Shown here: piece by piece, positions 22,066 to 32,958 of the stretch
Layout of the letters: each line of letters opens with the position of its first letter
How positions within the stretch are numbered: position 1 is the stretch's first letter
Source: Diphasiastrum complanatum
Lineage: Eukaryota; Streptophyta; Lycopodiopsida; Lycopodiales; Lycopodiaceae
Length of the DNA stretch: 64,000 nucleotides
NCBI GenBank assembly: GCA_029204225.1
Contig: CM055110.1
Location: 33,236,416 to 33,300,415, forward strand
Direction of reading: 5' to 3'
Made by a program: the position numbers and the translations under genes
The notes under the pieces: model-generated
The model's database searches: none
Told to the model about the DNA's origin: nothing
The model's input: only the letters and a program-made list of their open reading frames with translations

Positions 22066-22334
22066 TTAGAATTTGCTTCGAACAGGAACACAGATCATGC
22101 TACACATTAAAACAGATAGAAAACACTCTCCACACCAAGCTCACGTAGCAACTGTATTTCTCAAAATGAAAATACATTGTACATAGAGTTCTTCACTCAG
22201 GCAACCCATGCATGACCCAGGTTGCTGTTGATGGGACATGTGTCCCGTCGACTCGCCATGTGATGAGGCCAACTGATCCTTACTGACTGATAGGACACAC
22301 AGTACAGTAACACAGTGATTCTACTTTAATTATA
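22066..22334 (-). repeat. LTR of copia element E (5' LTR)
   Basis: This is the reverse-complement counterpart of 4639-4908 and has nearly the same length (269 versus 270). It lies between the primer-binding site and gypsy B gag, at the same gag codon as the LTR of element D in gypsy A. Confidence 0.8.
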
Positions 22335-22811
22335 ACTGGGATGACTTCAGGTAGACTTTAAGACTGCCTTTATGCCTATCCTTGACGATTTTGAATATTA
22401 TCGTCGATTTGCCACATTGCAAATGGGGATGAAGCCCTTGGACGTCTACTTGCAAGACTTTCAAGAGGTTGCTTCGCAGTTTTTTAACTGCATAGATAGA
22501 CTACTCCATAAGCTGCATTTCATTTTGGGCCTGCCCAAAGAATATCAATTGGAGGTTCGCCGTAATCAGCCACAGTCCTTAGAGGATGCTGTGCGTTTCA
22601 TTCGGATTTACGACGACACGAACACTGTGACCCGCAAAGAGCAACAAAAGCCCGAAGTCATAGACAAACCCTCTATGGGCCATCCTTTCAAAAAGGGCAA
22701 GGTGCAAGTGGTCGACGAAGCTTCCTTCAGGAAAGAAAAGGAAGCACCCTCAATTGGAGAGAGTTGACTTTGATAAGGCCAAAAGCGACGGGTTGTGTTT
22801 CTCTTGTATGA
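22335..22811 (+). pseudogene. gypsy gag (copy B)
   Basis: The 131-residue frame starting at 22372 encodes MPILDDFEYYRRFATLQMG, KPLDVYLQDFQEVASQFFN, ILGLPKEYQLEVRRNQPQSL and RKEQQKPEVIDKPSMG, the central and C-terminal parts of a plant gypsy gag. A frame change at about 22745 separates it from the knuckle start (GLCFSCM), which is then cut by the inversion breakpoint at 22811. The N-terminal part is missing because of the copia insertion. Confidence 0.85.
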
Positions 22812-23238
22812 AATCCACCTTATCAAGATTCATAACATGAAAAGATAAACGATCTATATAGTTTTGAATCTTCAATGGCACGTGGGGGACAATTAAAGTG
22901 GTCCTGGACCTGCTACTCCCCACCAGCTGCCATCCCAACTACGTAGTTGTGGTCACTTGGTGCGGTTGCCAACTGCAGCTTCTGCATCAACTTAGCATTA
23001 ATCAATTTATGCATAGAACCATTGTCAAAAAGAGCACTCACGGGTTGGCTACCTATGAACCCACTCATACAAATGCGGTCCAAAAATTGCAGTGTCAAAA
23101 CAACAATTCATACAAACTATTTCATTCTTAAAAGATACATCAATACAAGAAATAAAAGATGAATTATCTGGTGCCTTAAAGGAGCAGCCACCCTTCTTCC
23201 ATCTCTTCAGGCAGTCCTTGGAAAGGTGCCCCTTCTAT
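22811..23238 (-). pseudogene. Inverted protease interval within gypsy copy B
   Basis: This 428-base interval is flipped relative to the rest of copy B: its minus strand encodes GFIGSQPVSALFDNGSMHK and INAKLMQKLQLATAPSDHNY (protease, DNG instead of DSG). Re-inverting it gives continuity with copies A and C at both ends: the knuckle start CTCTTGTATG meets GGGGCACCTTTCC, and AAGGTGGATTT meets the bases leading into CCTAGGTAAAGAGTAG. Copies A and C are not inverted, so the flip is specific to B. Confidence 0.85.
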
Positions 23239-24919
23239 CCTAGGTAAAGAGTAGTTTTATGCTACAAATGAGTCCTTAAAGAAAGAGTATGTATGTCATA
23301 GTATTTCTTTCTTGCATAATGACTCATTGGTTTGTCTTTAAGGCGATGAGTCTGATCTAACTTTTGTAACTGCTCATAAGGCTAATCAATGTATTTTGGA
23401 TTCTGAGTATCATTCTTATTTATGTTATATGAAAAATGAATACAATGATGTATCGTCTTTTCCTTAACCATTGTCTTTTTCTGATGTTAATCTAGATTCT
23501 TCGCCTGAGGGCAAAATCTTAAAAAGACTTAGGGAGCAATATAATGATATATTCCCTGAGCAGTTGTCTGAGGGTCTTCCCCCCTCACGAGGAGTAGACC
23601 ATCACATAGATCTTCTTCCCAACAGCTCCCCTATATCGCTTTTTCCCTACAGGATGAGCCCGAAGGAAGAAGATGAAGTTGCTAGCCAACCTAAGGAGCT
23701 ATTATGTAAGGGCCATATAAGGCCTAGTAAATCCCTTGGGGAGCTCCTATTTTGTTAACCAGCAAAAAAGACGGTGGTATTCATCTTTGTGTCAATTATA
23801 AAGAGCTTAATAAAATGACAACTAAGAACCATTATCCCTTACCTGGGATGGACGACTGAATGGACCAATTGAATGGTGGTAAGTATTTCACCAAATTGGA
23901 CCTTAGGTCGGGGAACCATCAAATTAGAATACATGAGGGGGATGTTTCCAAAACTGGTTCTTGTTCTAGGTATGGCCATTACAAATTTTTAGTTTTACCT
24001 TGCCCCGCAGCCTTCCAACAGATGATGAACGATATTCTCCGTCCATATCTGGGGAAATTTCTCGTGGTACTTTTGGATGACATATTGTTTTACATTAAGA
24101 CTCTTGAGGAGCATGAGGCACATTTGCATATAGTCTTAGATAATATAAGGTAGATAAAGCTTTATGATGAGGAGTCTAAATGGGAGCTCTTTCAAACAAG
24201 ACTCAAGTATTTGGGGCATATCATTTTCGATCGAGTTCTTGAGATTGGCTATGATAAGGTCCGGAAAGTTTGTAATTGGCCTATCCTGAAAACCATTACA
24301 GAAGTAAAATCATTTTGGGCTTCATAGTTTTTTTCGTAAATTTATTAAAGACTGCTCAATTGCATTGCCTCTAATGAATCTTCTTAAGGGAGTGAAGAAA
24401 GCCAAAAGAAAAACTAAAAAGGGTAATAAGAATAAGGCCAAAAGGTGTTTGAAAATCATTCCAAACTGATCAACTTATTCAAAGTTTTGAAGCTTTGAAG
24501 ATGTTAGTGTCTACATCTCCTATCTTACACATAGTGGACCCTAGTGGATCTTTCCTGGTGGAAACGGATGCTAGTGACTATGGGTGGGTGTAATCCTTTA
24601 CCAAGATAGTAGACCTATGGCTTTTGAAAGCAAGAAGTTGGACCCAGCTCAAAGTAGATATTCTACTTATGAGAAAGAACTTTTTGTTGTCATCCATGCG
24701 TTAAAGATTTTGAGACATTATTTCTATGGATCTAAAATCGTGGTTATGACAGATCATGAGCCTCTTAAGTATATCTGTGATGCCTCAGAACTTAGGGGTT
24801 GTAAGGCCCATTCGTTGGAACTCATTCAAGAGTTTGAATTCGATATTAAGTATCTTCAAGGTATGTCAAATTGTGTCGCTAATGCGTTGAGCCAGATTGG
24901 AGAAGTTAATCAGTTATGA
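23239..24919 (+). pseudogene. gypsy reverse transcriptase and RNase H (copy B)
   Basis: The plus strand encodes KILKRLREQYNDIFPEQLSE and FPYRMSPKEEDEVASQ, then after a frameshift [35 protein letters not shown], a shortened palm (FLVLPCPAAFQQMMNDILRP) and VLLDDILFYIKTLEEHEAH, which contains the catalytic LDD. The RNase H follows (DSRPMAFESKKLDPAQSRYS, MTDHEPLKYICDASELRG, ANALSQI). The palm lacks six residues around PFGLTNA, as in copy A. At least five frame changes or stops are present. Confidence 0.9.
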
Positions 24920-26365
24920 TTTGTTGAGTTCCAATCTGAGCTGTATCTTCCTCTACGAGATCTTTGTCGGACCGATGACTTATTCGGTCATATTTAGCAA
25001 GAAGTTCTGGCAGGAAGATCTATAGTGAGAAATAATCTTGGAAAGTAGGATTTCAAGAAGTCTCGCAAAGAGAAGATACTTGATGATTATTCCATTAGGA
25101 ATGGTTTACTTTTCCATAGAGAAAAAGTTTGTGTACCAAATATCGTGGACATTAGGGCCTTGGTATACAAAGGACACTTGAGCTTGTTAAGAGAGAATTT
25201 TATTTGCCAAAAATGAATGGTCATGTCGAGGCATATGTTCAAAAGTGTGAAGAATGACAAGTAAATAAGGCAGAATGACTCAAAGCAACTGGTTTGTTAC
25301 ATCCATTGGAAATTCCTAGAAGAAAGTGAGAAAGTATTTCCATGGATTTTGTGGTTGGACTTCCTAAGTCTAGGAAGGGTCACGATGTCATTTGGATAGT
25401 AGTTGACAAACTACCAAGATGGCACAATTTATTCCAACAAAAATTATTGTCAAAGCTTCAAAACTTGCTCAACTCTTCGTTGAAAAGTTGTTCAAGTTGT
25501 ATAGTTTGTCGAATGATATTGTTAGTAATCGTGATTCCAAGTTCACTGGCAAGTTTTGATAGGCGTTCTTTGAGAGACTGAAAACTACTTTAAGTCTATT
25601 GTCTACAAATCACCTAGAAACCGATGGTCAGACCGAACATGTCATCCAATCGATGGAAGACATCCTTTGCGCATATGTTTCTAGCCGGCAATCAAATTGG
25701 AAAAAGTATCTCCCAATGGTTGAGTTCACATACAATAGTATGAAGCATTCTGCCACTGGTTTTAGTCCTTTTATGCTCTTGTACGGCTTTCAACTTCATT
25801 CTCCTATCTCCGTTGGACTCAAAGGTCTCAAAGTTCAAACTGCAGTAGATTTCTTGCATGATATGCAAGAAATGTTGCAGGTGGCTAGAGAAAATATTAG
25901 ATTGGCTTAGGATCAGAATCAAGCTCAATTCTATGATCGGGAATTTGAGATTGGTGATTGGGTATATCTTATAATCCCAAAAGACTCTAGAACACTTCGA
26001 ACGGGAAAATGTCCGAAATTATCTCCATGTTATAGCGGTCCTTTCAAAGTTTTTAACAAGATTTGTAGGGCTGCTTATCGACTAGAACTCTCTGTTGGAA
26101 CTAAGATCCATCATGTATTCCATGTTAGTCGTTTAAAGGAATGACTTGGTGGGGAGGACAACCTAATTCTCACAGATGATCTAGTGTTATTGGAGGATTT
26201 GACTGCTTTTGTACCCCATGAATCGGAAAGGATCATGGATACTTGACGACATCAGATGAGAAATTGTTTGATTTATGAACATCGGATTCATTGGAAAGGT
26301 AAGTCAAATAATGAAGACACTCGGAGAAGGAGAATGATTTAAGACTTAGATTTCCTGGTTTTTTT
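24920..26365 (+). pseudogene. gypsy integrase with chromodomain-like tail (copy B)
   Basis: The integrase zinc domain (about 25140-25260) is followed by MDFVVGLPKSRKGHDVIWIV at 25342, the frameshift shared with copy A, and then HLETDGQTEHVIQSMEDILC (conserved TDGQTE...), YNSMKHSATGFSPFMLLYG and the C-terminal GKCPKLSPCYSGPFKV and VFHVSRLKE. At 26235-26365, RNCLIYEHRIHWKGKSNNED with downstream basic residues resembles the start of the chromodomain found in chromoviral integrases. Stops interrupt the tail. Confidence 0.85.
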
Positions 26366-26395
26366 CCATAGAAGGAAGTTTTTATGGGAGCGAAA

Positions 26396-26425
26396 TGTTA
26401 TGTACCATAATGGTACGCCCTTCGT
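26396..26425 (+). repeat. Putative start of gypsy B 3' LTR
   Basis: TGTTATGTACCATAATGGTA begins 31 bases after the last polyprotein codons, following the purine-rich GGAAGTTTTTATGGGAGCG. It contains the palindrome GTACCATAATGGTAC. The same start is found in the LTR fragments at 13434 and 57235 (minus strand). The homology ends after about 24 bases, so either this LTR is truncated or it belongs to another subfamily. Confidence 0.5.
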
Positions 26426-26439
26426 CTTCATGTGGATTT

Positions 26440-28430
26440 CTAAAGCGTGTAGATTTATGGTCATCAGAACATTGGATCCTATTGATCCATGTTCATTGCA
26501 ACATCAAGATTTTCAATTGGTGAGTCAGTTAATAATCTATATGTGTCATGGTAAAAATTGCCTTTTGGGTTACTGTGAGAATTTGATGCTCTATGGGAAT
26601 GCACATTCAATGCAAAGAATACATTATTTGGAAGAGAAATCAAGGAAAATATCAAAGGAGTGCGAAGACAAGTCTACAAAGTTGAAAACTTGTTTGGATA
26701 AAAATGAAATGCTCAAGAAGGATATCCAGAAGTTGAAATCTTCTTTGCATCATTATACAACTATTAATGATGAGATAAAACCTGCATTTCAATCCATGCG
26801 TCTCATATTTGTCTCTTGTTAAAGATATGGATGTGCTCAACAGAAAGGTCTGAACCAACAAGAGGAAAAGACTGATAAACAAGGATATATGTGATCTATC
26901 ATCTAGAGGAGGTCATAGAAAAAGACGAATCCATGCATTCAAGTAAGTAATAGCTTATTTGGTATTGAATATTGCTTGAACTTTTTGATGTATTCATATT
27001 TACTAGTTTTGTTATTTATTCATTTCAACTTTCTGTTGATTTGTTTATTATATTGCTGTGAATATTATGAGTGTCCTAATTTCTACTAACATTTTCATGA
27101 ATATTATGTTTGCAATGTAGATCAGCATTGGTTGTTGAAGACCATTTGGCCGATGAGATTTCGATTGGAAACTCATTAGGCTCTATCTTGACTTCTAAAT
27201 CTATGAAATCAATGTTAAACAATAACAAAATGAAAAAGATTAAGGCTTCAGTTACTGATAGCATTATGAATGAAGTTGGAAAAATATTAGACACTACATT
27301 GCTTCAGGGGGCATGTGAATTTTCTAGCATCAGTAGATAAGCATATGCAACAATGTTTAAGATGATAAAGGATACATTTGCATAAGTAAGTATTAAAAAG
27401 TTTCCAATCCCACGACCATTTCATCTGCTAAAAAAAGGGACATGTTAAACAAAGGTATGCAGACAATAGTTGGTAGTCCATCTCATATCAATGAAGTGTA
27501 TTGCTCAAAAGGAGAAAGTCTAGTATATAACAATTCCAACAATTTATTTATTGACATTAATCAGTTACTAAAATTCATCATAAATTTTTACGGTATTACA
27601 AATGAGAATGTCAATAACAAGTTGATAGTTGTTCTCAAGTTAGATGAGTCTGAAATTATAAAAGGACAAAAAATGGAAAGAGTCAGTCTCACGATCAAGA
27701 ATGGAGCACTTTCAAAGTCAAAAGACTTAGAAGGCCTCAATTTCAATGTTCAATAAAAAATGATATCTGGTGGTTGGCAGCATTTCAGGTATAGCAATTC
27801 CTTCGCAATATCAATAGGGATAATCATATTAATATGAATGTTGAAATACTTGAGAAAAGATAAATTTTCATATACTGATGTACAGATGATACAGAAAACA
27901 ATCAATGAATTTGTGGATGCAGTTCAAAGTGCATGGGGTGTTGATCATATACCACATTATATGATAAGATTTCAATGTTACACTACTATAGACAAATATG
28001 TACAATTAAATTAGATACTTTTGGTACTGATGTAGATTATGTTTTTATGACATGCAGCACATATTATGGCATCATTCGACATTCTTTGCAAAAAATAGTG
28101 GAAGTCGTGGCATATGGTCATCGCAAGGAATGGAAAAATCTCATTGGCAAACAAGAGTGGTATTTCATAAAAGTGAACAACATGGTGGGACTAGCAAAAA
28201 AACAGCTATTTACTGCAACTTTTCCAATGGTTTTATAGAAGAATCCAAAATAATACAAAATCAACGGATTATAAAAACTTTCAAAAAGCATGCAAATTTA
28301 TACAAGCCAATAGGCAATAGACACACAATACAATTTTGTATATTAAATGAAATTTTTTACAAAGTACAATTCAGCAGTATCTTCTCTACTTTCGATACTT
28401 TCTCTAATGTAAGTTGCAACTTAGAATCAT
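26440..28430 (+). other. Unrecognised stretch with exon-like open segments
   Basis: No family is recognised. Segments with gene-like composition include a Lys/Glu-rich coiled coil (about 26560-26820: HYLEEKSRKISKECEDKSTK), a stretch at 27120-27340 (DHLADEISIGNSLGSILTSK) and one at 27600-27770 (NNKLIVVLKLDESEIIKGQK, ERVSLTIKNGALSKS). Another at 28050-28240 reads SSQGMEKSHWQTRVVFHKSE. GTAAGT and AG at plausible exon edges (26946, 27119-27120, 27386, 28058) suggest a gene or DNA transposon with introns, now broken. It is present only in the right arm of the inverted duplication. Confidence 0.35.
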
Positions 28431-28984
28431 GAACAATTTTCTTCTTTCGTATAAATCCAACAACTCATAGTTTTCATAATCATTGTCTCACCATGTTGAT
28501 GAAACTTTGAATGGGCAACACTTATTTCATTATTCTTGAAGAACTTCAGATAATGCCCCAGTGCATGATCTCTTGAAAATTCTCCTGTAGAAGGTCTATG
28601 CACTCCTCGACGAATTGCAAAATCATCAGGAAAAATTGTTTCATGAAATGAAAAAATCCAAAGTAAGCTCCAGTTTATAATCTGACATGACGAATCTACT
28701 AGTCCATAATAAAATACAAAACTTACGCATTCAGCATTGTCTTCCTTGATTGTTGTCTCTCTACCACCATCCATAGGGTAACAACCGACCCACTCTCATG
28801 CACTAGAGCTATCGACATATTCATGTCCGGTCAAGCCTTCTATGATAAATGGCATCCCATACTACTAGCCATCATACTTAGCTCTCCATAGCACACATCT
28901 CCTAGCCTGGAAATACATCTTGGCTCATGCATGTGCTCTCTGTCCACCAACTCCTGAGTAAACTGAGTGAATAGAAAGAGGGAA
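28431..28984. other. Non-coding stretch
   Basis: One 115-codon minus frame (28427-28774) has no recognised domain. No repeat partner was found in the window for this interval apart from its junction with the LTR fragment at 28985. Confidence 0.4.
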
Positions 28985-29134
28985 ACCCCACCACTATATG
29001 GACATAGCATAGTGGGACCTATCAAGCACGGTCCTGTCAATGACACGTGACCACCTAGGATGGTGACATGTGGCAGCGAAATATGTCGATAACGCCAAGA
29101 CCTGCATCATGCCCCTTGTGAGGCCAGCGAGCTT
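28985..29134 (-). repeat. gypsy LTR fragment, third copy
   Basis: On the plus strand GACATAGCATAGTGGGACCT through GACACGTGACCACCTAGGAT to CCCCTTGTGAGGCCAG matches 13275-13400 and 57097-57190. The palindromic end present in those copies is absent; the flanking block begins instead. Confidence 0.6.
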
Positions 29135-30490
29135 TGTCATCAGTATAGTAGTATAGTAACAAACAACACAGTGACAATAACAAAGCTGGAGATGGCGCTA
29201 ACGACTTTGCTGGAGATAGAGATGGCACTAAACACTTGTTTTTGACCATGGACATAGAGATGGCATAGGCTTTGTTTTTGAAATGTCACTCCTAATTCAA
29301 ATTTTTGAGTGTTCCCAACTATTGGGAGAGAATATTTCAGCATTTTGAAAATTATTTTTTAACTATGGTTAAGCACCAGTGAAGTTTGATGTGACTAAAC
29401 TAAGTGCATTCATTTACATGGAAAGTAGTGTGGGCAGATGCGTAAAGAAGTTAGAAAATGATATTATAATTAGTTTATAGTTATTTTTCTCTCTCCTACA
29501 TGGCAGTTCTCATAGGGCCCTCTTTGGGCCCATATTTTCTCTAATGCATCAAAAGCATGAACTGATCTTCAAGAATCTCAATAATCGCAATGATCGCTCC
29601 AAAGACATCTTTAATCGCTCCCACCTCACAAAACCAAGTGAGGAAGAAGGCGTTGGATCGCGCGAATTTGGAAAAATGAAACAAACAATGAATTTCAACG
29701 TCCCAAAAACACGTCGAAATCCGACGTCCGTGTTGGTTCAAGCTCGAACCACAGATGCCAGACGCCGTCAGCAGGCTTTTGGATTGCTGACGTGGATGTC
29801 AGAATCCGACGAACAAGGAATTCTGATGTCCATGTCGGATGCCATGTAATTTAAAAAAAAAAAATGCCATGCCATATCCACGTCGAGATGACAAATTTTG
29901 ACATGTTGAAATCCGACGTCCAATTCAAAAATTGGTTGCCACCACAATTTCCTAAGCACTGGGCTCCCATTTTGGGATTTTTTGCCTGGACGTCGGATTT
30001 TGACGTGTTAGATTACGACGGATTATAAATTTCTGAAAATGCGTTAGACGCCCATGTTGGAATCCATGTGATATGTTATCGTGTATAAGGAATGTCAGGT
30101 CCTAGCGGAGGGTTTGGATGGATCATCTTTCCCAAAGGTAGTTATGGATTTGTGATGCATGGAATATCTCTCCTATGATGATCTTTTCTCACTTTCTCAA
30201 GACAATACAAAACACACGTCACTCTCTAGAAAAGGATTAGAACATGAACATCTCGAGAGTGATGATAATCTATAATGGGCAAAACAAGAGGCTTTGGGAA
30301 TCTCATGATTTCACTCAAACATGTGATTCCTGGATAGATATAATCCTTTGTAAATGTATCAATTTTGAACCAAACAGTATCCCGATGTTCAAATATGGTG
30401 TATTGACATAGGGAATACCTGATCGTATGGGAAGATTTCACCGAAACATCCTTTAGATTTTCATCGAAATGGTTTTCTAGAGTGTTCTAA
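29125..30490 (-). repeat. Right arm of flanking block, inverted copy of 1-1345
   Basis: The reverse complement of this interval follows 1-1345 throughout, including the GACGTCGG-rich part (29585-30080) and the CACTCTAGAAAACCATTT start near 30480. The match continues to the window edge on the left side, so the true end of the duplication may lie beyond position 1. Confidence 0.85.
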
Positions 30491-30926
30491 GTCATTTGCC
30501 CAGTAGTTTCCGCAATTCTCAACAAGAGTTGTAGCTCTTCATATGTATTGTAATTTTAAATCAATATTTGAATGAATCAAATTCAATATACTTGCAAGGG
30601 ATTGTGTTGGCTCCCAATCACTTATGTTTGATGGATATAAATGATAATAATGGAAGCAATGTGATCAACATACAATTACATGTAATGTTTGTCTTTCCAC
30701 TCTCTAATGATTTAGTACAACCATGTCTCTATGACAACTGGTAAATCCTTTTATTGAAAAAGAGAAATTCGTTGCAAGTGCGGTGTACAACCCCCAAACA
30801 TCTTGGTTTTCATATGTATGATAGTGAGTGACTAGGAACCATATATTCCAACAAGGTATCCTAGCCATTGTGGTCCTAAGTAGATATGCCATGAACATTG
30901 AGATTTTAGCTCTAAATGGTATATTC

Positions 30927-31484
30927 CAGTGTTGGGCGTGTATTAATATTTTTAATACCAGCCAATCATGGTATCATACTTTTTAAAAAAAATTGATACC
31001 AGTTGGGTATCAGTTTCAACATGTTTTGTAAATTGGTGGCTAGTATCAACTGACTTAGGTATTGTAAGAGTGATACCAGCCAAGTTTAAACCCACATATG
31101 GATATATAATTTTTTTTTCTAAAATTAGCCATTTTATAAAAGGTAGCTTGCATTTAATGAAAATCATAATCATTTTAAATGTAATATACATATGATTTTT
31201 AAGGCCAATGCTTTGTTGGTGCCCACGAATGAGTTTAAGACACCACGATAAATATCTGTCACATGTGTAAATTTTGAAAGCTAACTAAATATGGATACTA
31301 TATTGATACCATATTAAATTCGAATTTTTTGCCCCTAATCCGAGTATTGATATGTGCATTGATGGGCAAAAACTAGCCCGGGTTGGGTATCGACCATAGT
31401 ATTAGAATATTATATATCGGGCAGGTATGTTCTACGATACCATTGTTGATGCCACCCGGGCACATATATATCCACCCAACACTG
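30927..31484. mobile_element. hAT-type MITE, 558 bp
   Basis: Terminal inverted repeats start CAGTGTTGGGCG on the left and CAGTGTTGGGTG on the right (reverse complement of 31473-31484). The flanking 8-mers are GTATATTC (30919-30926) and GTATATTT (31485-31492), a 7/8 match with the 8-bp duplication typical of hAT elements. There is no transposase. The interior has many GATACCA/TGGTATC motifs in both orientations. Confidence 0.8.
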
Positions 31485-31499
31485 GTATATTTCAGCAAT

Positions 31500-32902
31500 A
31501 TTGAGTATAGACCTACATACTATATTCGAAGGAGATAGGGTTCAATTACCATATAGTGTAATACCCTATTACATGCATATTTCTCTTGAATTACTATACT
31601 GTGATGCAAAATTCCAATTAACCTCTCAATTGATGAAGATAACTATCGAATATGAAGAAATATCTAATGGACAATGACAAGTTATTCAAAGATATATTGA
31701 ACATAAAGAGGCCTAAATAAATTTGACTGAAGAACGGACTATATCCTGAAGGTCATATATGAAACGACGTGAACCTTAATAACAAGGCTAGCCCTAAGAG
31801 TAGAACATTCCAGAAGACACATTTATTGTGCCTCAATCAAACGTGGTAACCTTCCACGTGCTTGCTTCTCAATGGATCAAAGCCGCATGACAAAGATGCC
31901 ACCAAGGAAATTGTACCCTTGTAATTTTTGTATAGGATGTAATTAGTTAATTAAATTAAATAAGAAGCGACATATCGATTACTAGAGAGCTACGTACTTT
32001 CACACTTGTTCCCTATATGTACACCACTTACGCTTCAATACAACCACTGAGTTTTTCAGGAGATCACAGAGAGAGTTTGAGTCTTCGAGTTTTCCCTTCT
32101 CTCGGTTTTCATAAGCCTTCTATTTGCTGAGTACTTCTATTTTTTATAGTTGGTAAGCCTCATCTTGTCAGATGTGCTTGTGATTGTAACTTGGTTAGAC
32201 ACTGCCTTAGTCTTGAATTGTCGTATAGAGCAACCATAAATTCTTTGCTAAGATTCTTTGAAAACTCACTAGTTAGCTAATTGCATGTGTGATTGGATAA
32301 TCAATTGCTTGGAACTTAATTGTGATGTTAACATTCGGAATCAATGTTACATTACACTGACATATATCCAGACTTGCACATCCTAAAGCTTGCTCTGTGT
32401 TGTTGTGAATCAATACTCTGATACTTGCATATAGATACTTGTGCGATTTAACTCAGTAGTCAGTCGTCCTTTGAATGAGCGCTTTCTGTTGTTGAGGACA
32501 GATTGTCGGGCTACATTTGGATTGTATTGAGACATTTGCACATTTCTCTGCCTTGGTTTATCTGAACCTTGCTTGCTTGACAAACTTTATTAGGTGCACA
32601 AATTAATAGATCGGTCTGGCCAATAAGTCGGATACACTAATCAGAAATGCAACATGTTTGATATGAGATTAGTCGACATCAATATCTTTTACTTTTATAT
32701 GTTGAAAACCACATCCTAGCCGGTGATACTGGACATCGATAATCTTGAATGTCCATTGACAACCACCTTTTAATCCAAGAACAACAAATGAGTTAAAAAC
32801 ATCTAAAATCACAACATTAGGCAGTCTCTTTGGGGAACGACAATCTTTTATACTACATATCCTTACAATTAAGATCAGTATAGCACAACATATGCTTATT
32901 TT
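31500..32902 (+). repeat. Probable 5' LTR and flank of gypsy element L
   Basis: No gene is visible. The stretch precedes a primer-binding site at 32903 and a gag reading the same way, so its right part should be the 5' LTR. No second copy exists in the window because the 3' end of the element is replaced at 39890, so the LTR limits cannot be set. Confidence 0.35.
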
Positions 32903-32920
32903 TGGCACCATTGTTGGGGA
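32903..32920 (+). other. Primer-binding site, Asp tRNA type, CpG-decayed
   Basis: TGGCACCATTGTTGGGGA differs from TGGCGCCGTTGCCGGGGA, complementary to the plant Asp tRNA 3' end, at three CpG positions (two CG-to-CA, one CG-to-TG). This is the expected product of deamination at methylated CpG. A gag start (ATG at 32959) follows. Confidence 0.7.
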
Positions 32921-32958
32921 TTGCTAATCTGTTGGATTTAGATGTTTGTTAGTTAAAG

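Larger units (their letters stand above)
15905..22334 (-). mobile_element. Ty1/copia element E, rearranged, single LTR
   Basis: Minus-strand order from the right is LTR (22334-22066), PBS (22063-22051), leader (22050-20830), several tandem gag starts with one displaced integrase piece (20830-18870), full gag (18870-18480), knuckle remnant, protease (18132-17746), integrase (17743-17054), linker, RT start (16435-16160), then a misplaced leader copy. There is no RT palm, no RNase H and no 3' LTR. It is the inverted partner of element D and sits in gypsy B gag at the site where D sits in gypsy A. Confidence 0.85.
22335..26396 (+). mobile_element. Ty3/gypsy chromovirus-type element, copy B, degenerate
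   Basis: Plus-strand order is gag (22335-22811), an inverted protease interval (22811-23238), linker and reverse transcriptase (23239-24330), RNase H (24350-24919), integrase (24920-26150) and a chromodomain-like tail (26190-26365). It extends further at the 3' end than copy A and is the best guide to the family. It carries an 18-base RT deletion and a one-base integrase deletion, both shared with copy A. Confidence 0.9.

Noticed and set aside
1-30490. One giant DNA transposon with 1.3-kb terminal inverted repeats
   Set aside because: The inverted similarity continues inwards through gypsy and copia copies, and no target duplication or transposase fits. A segmental inverted duplication explains it.
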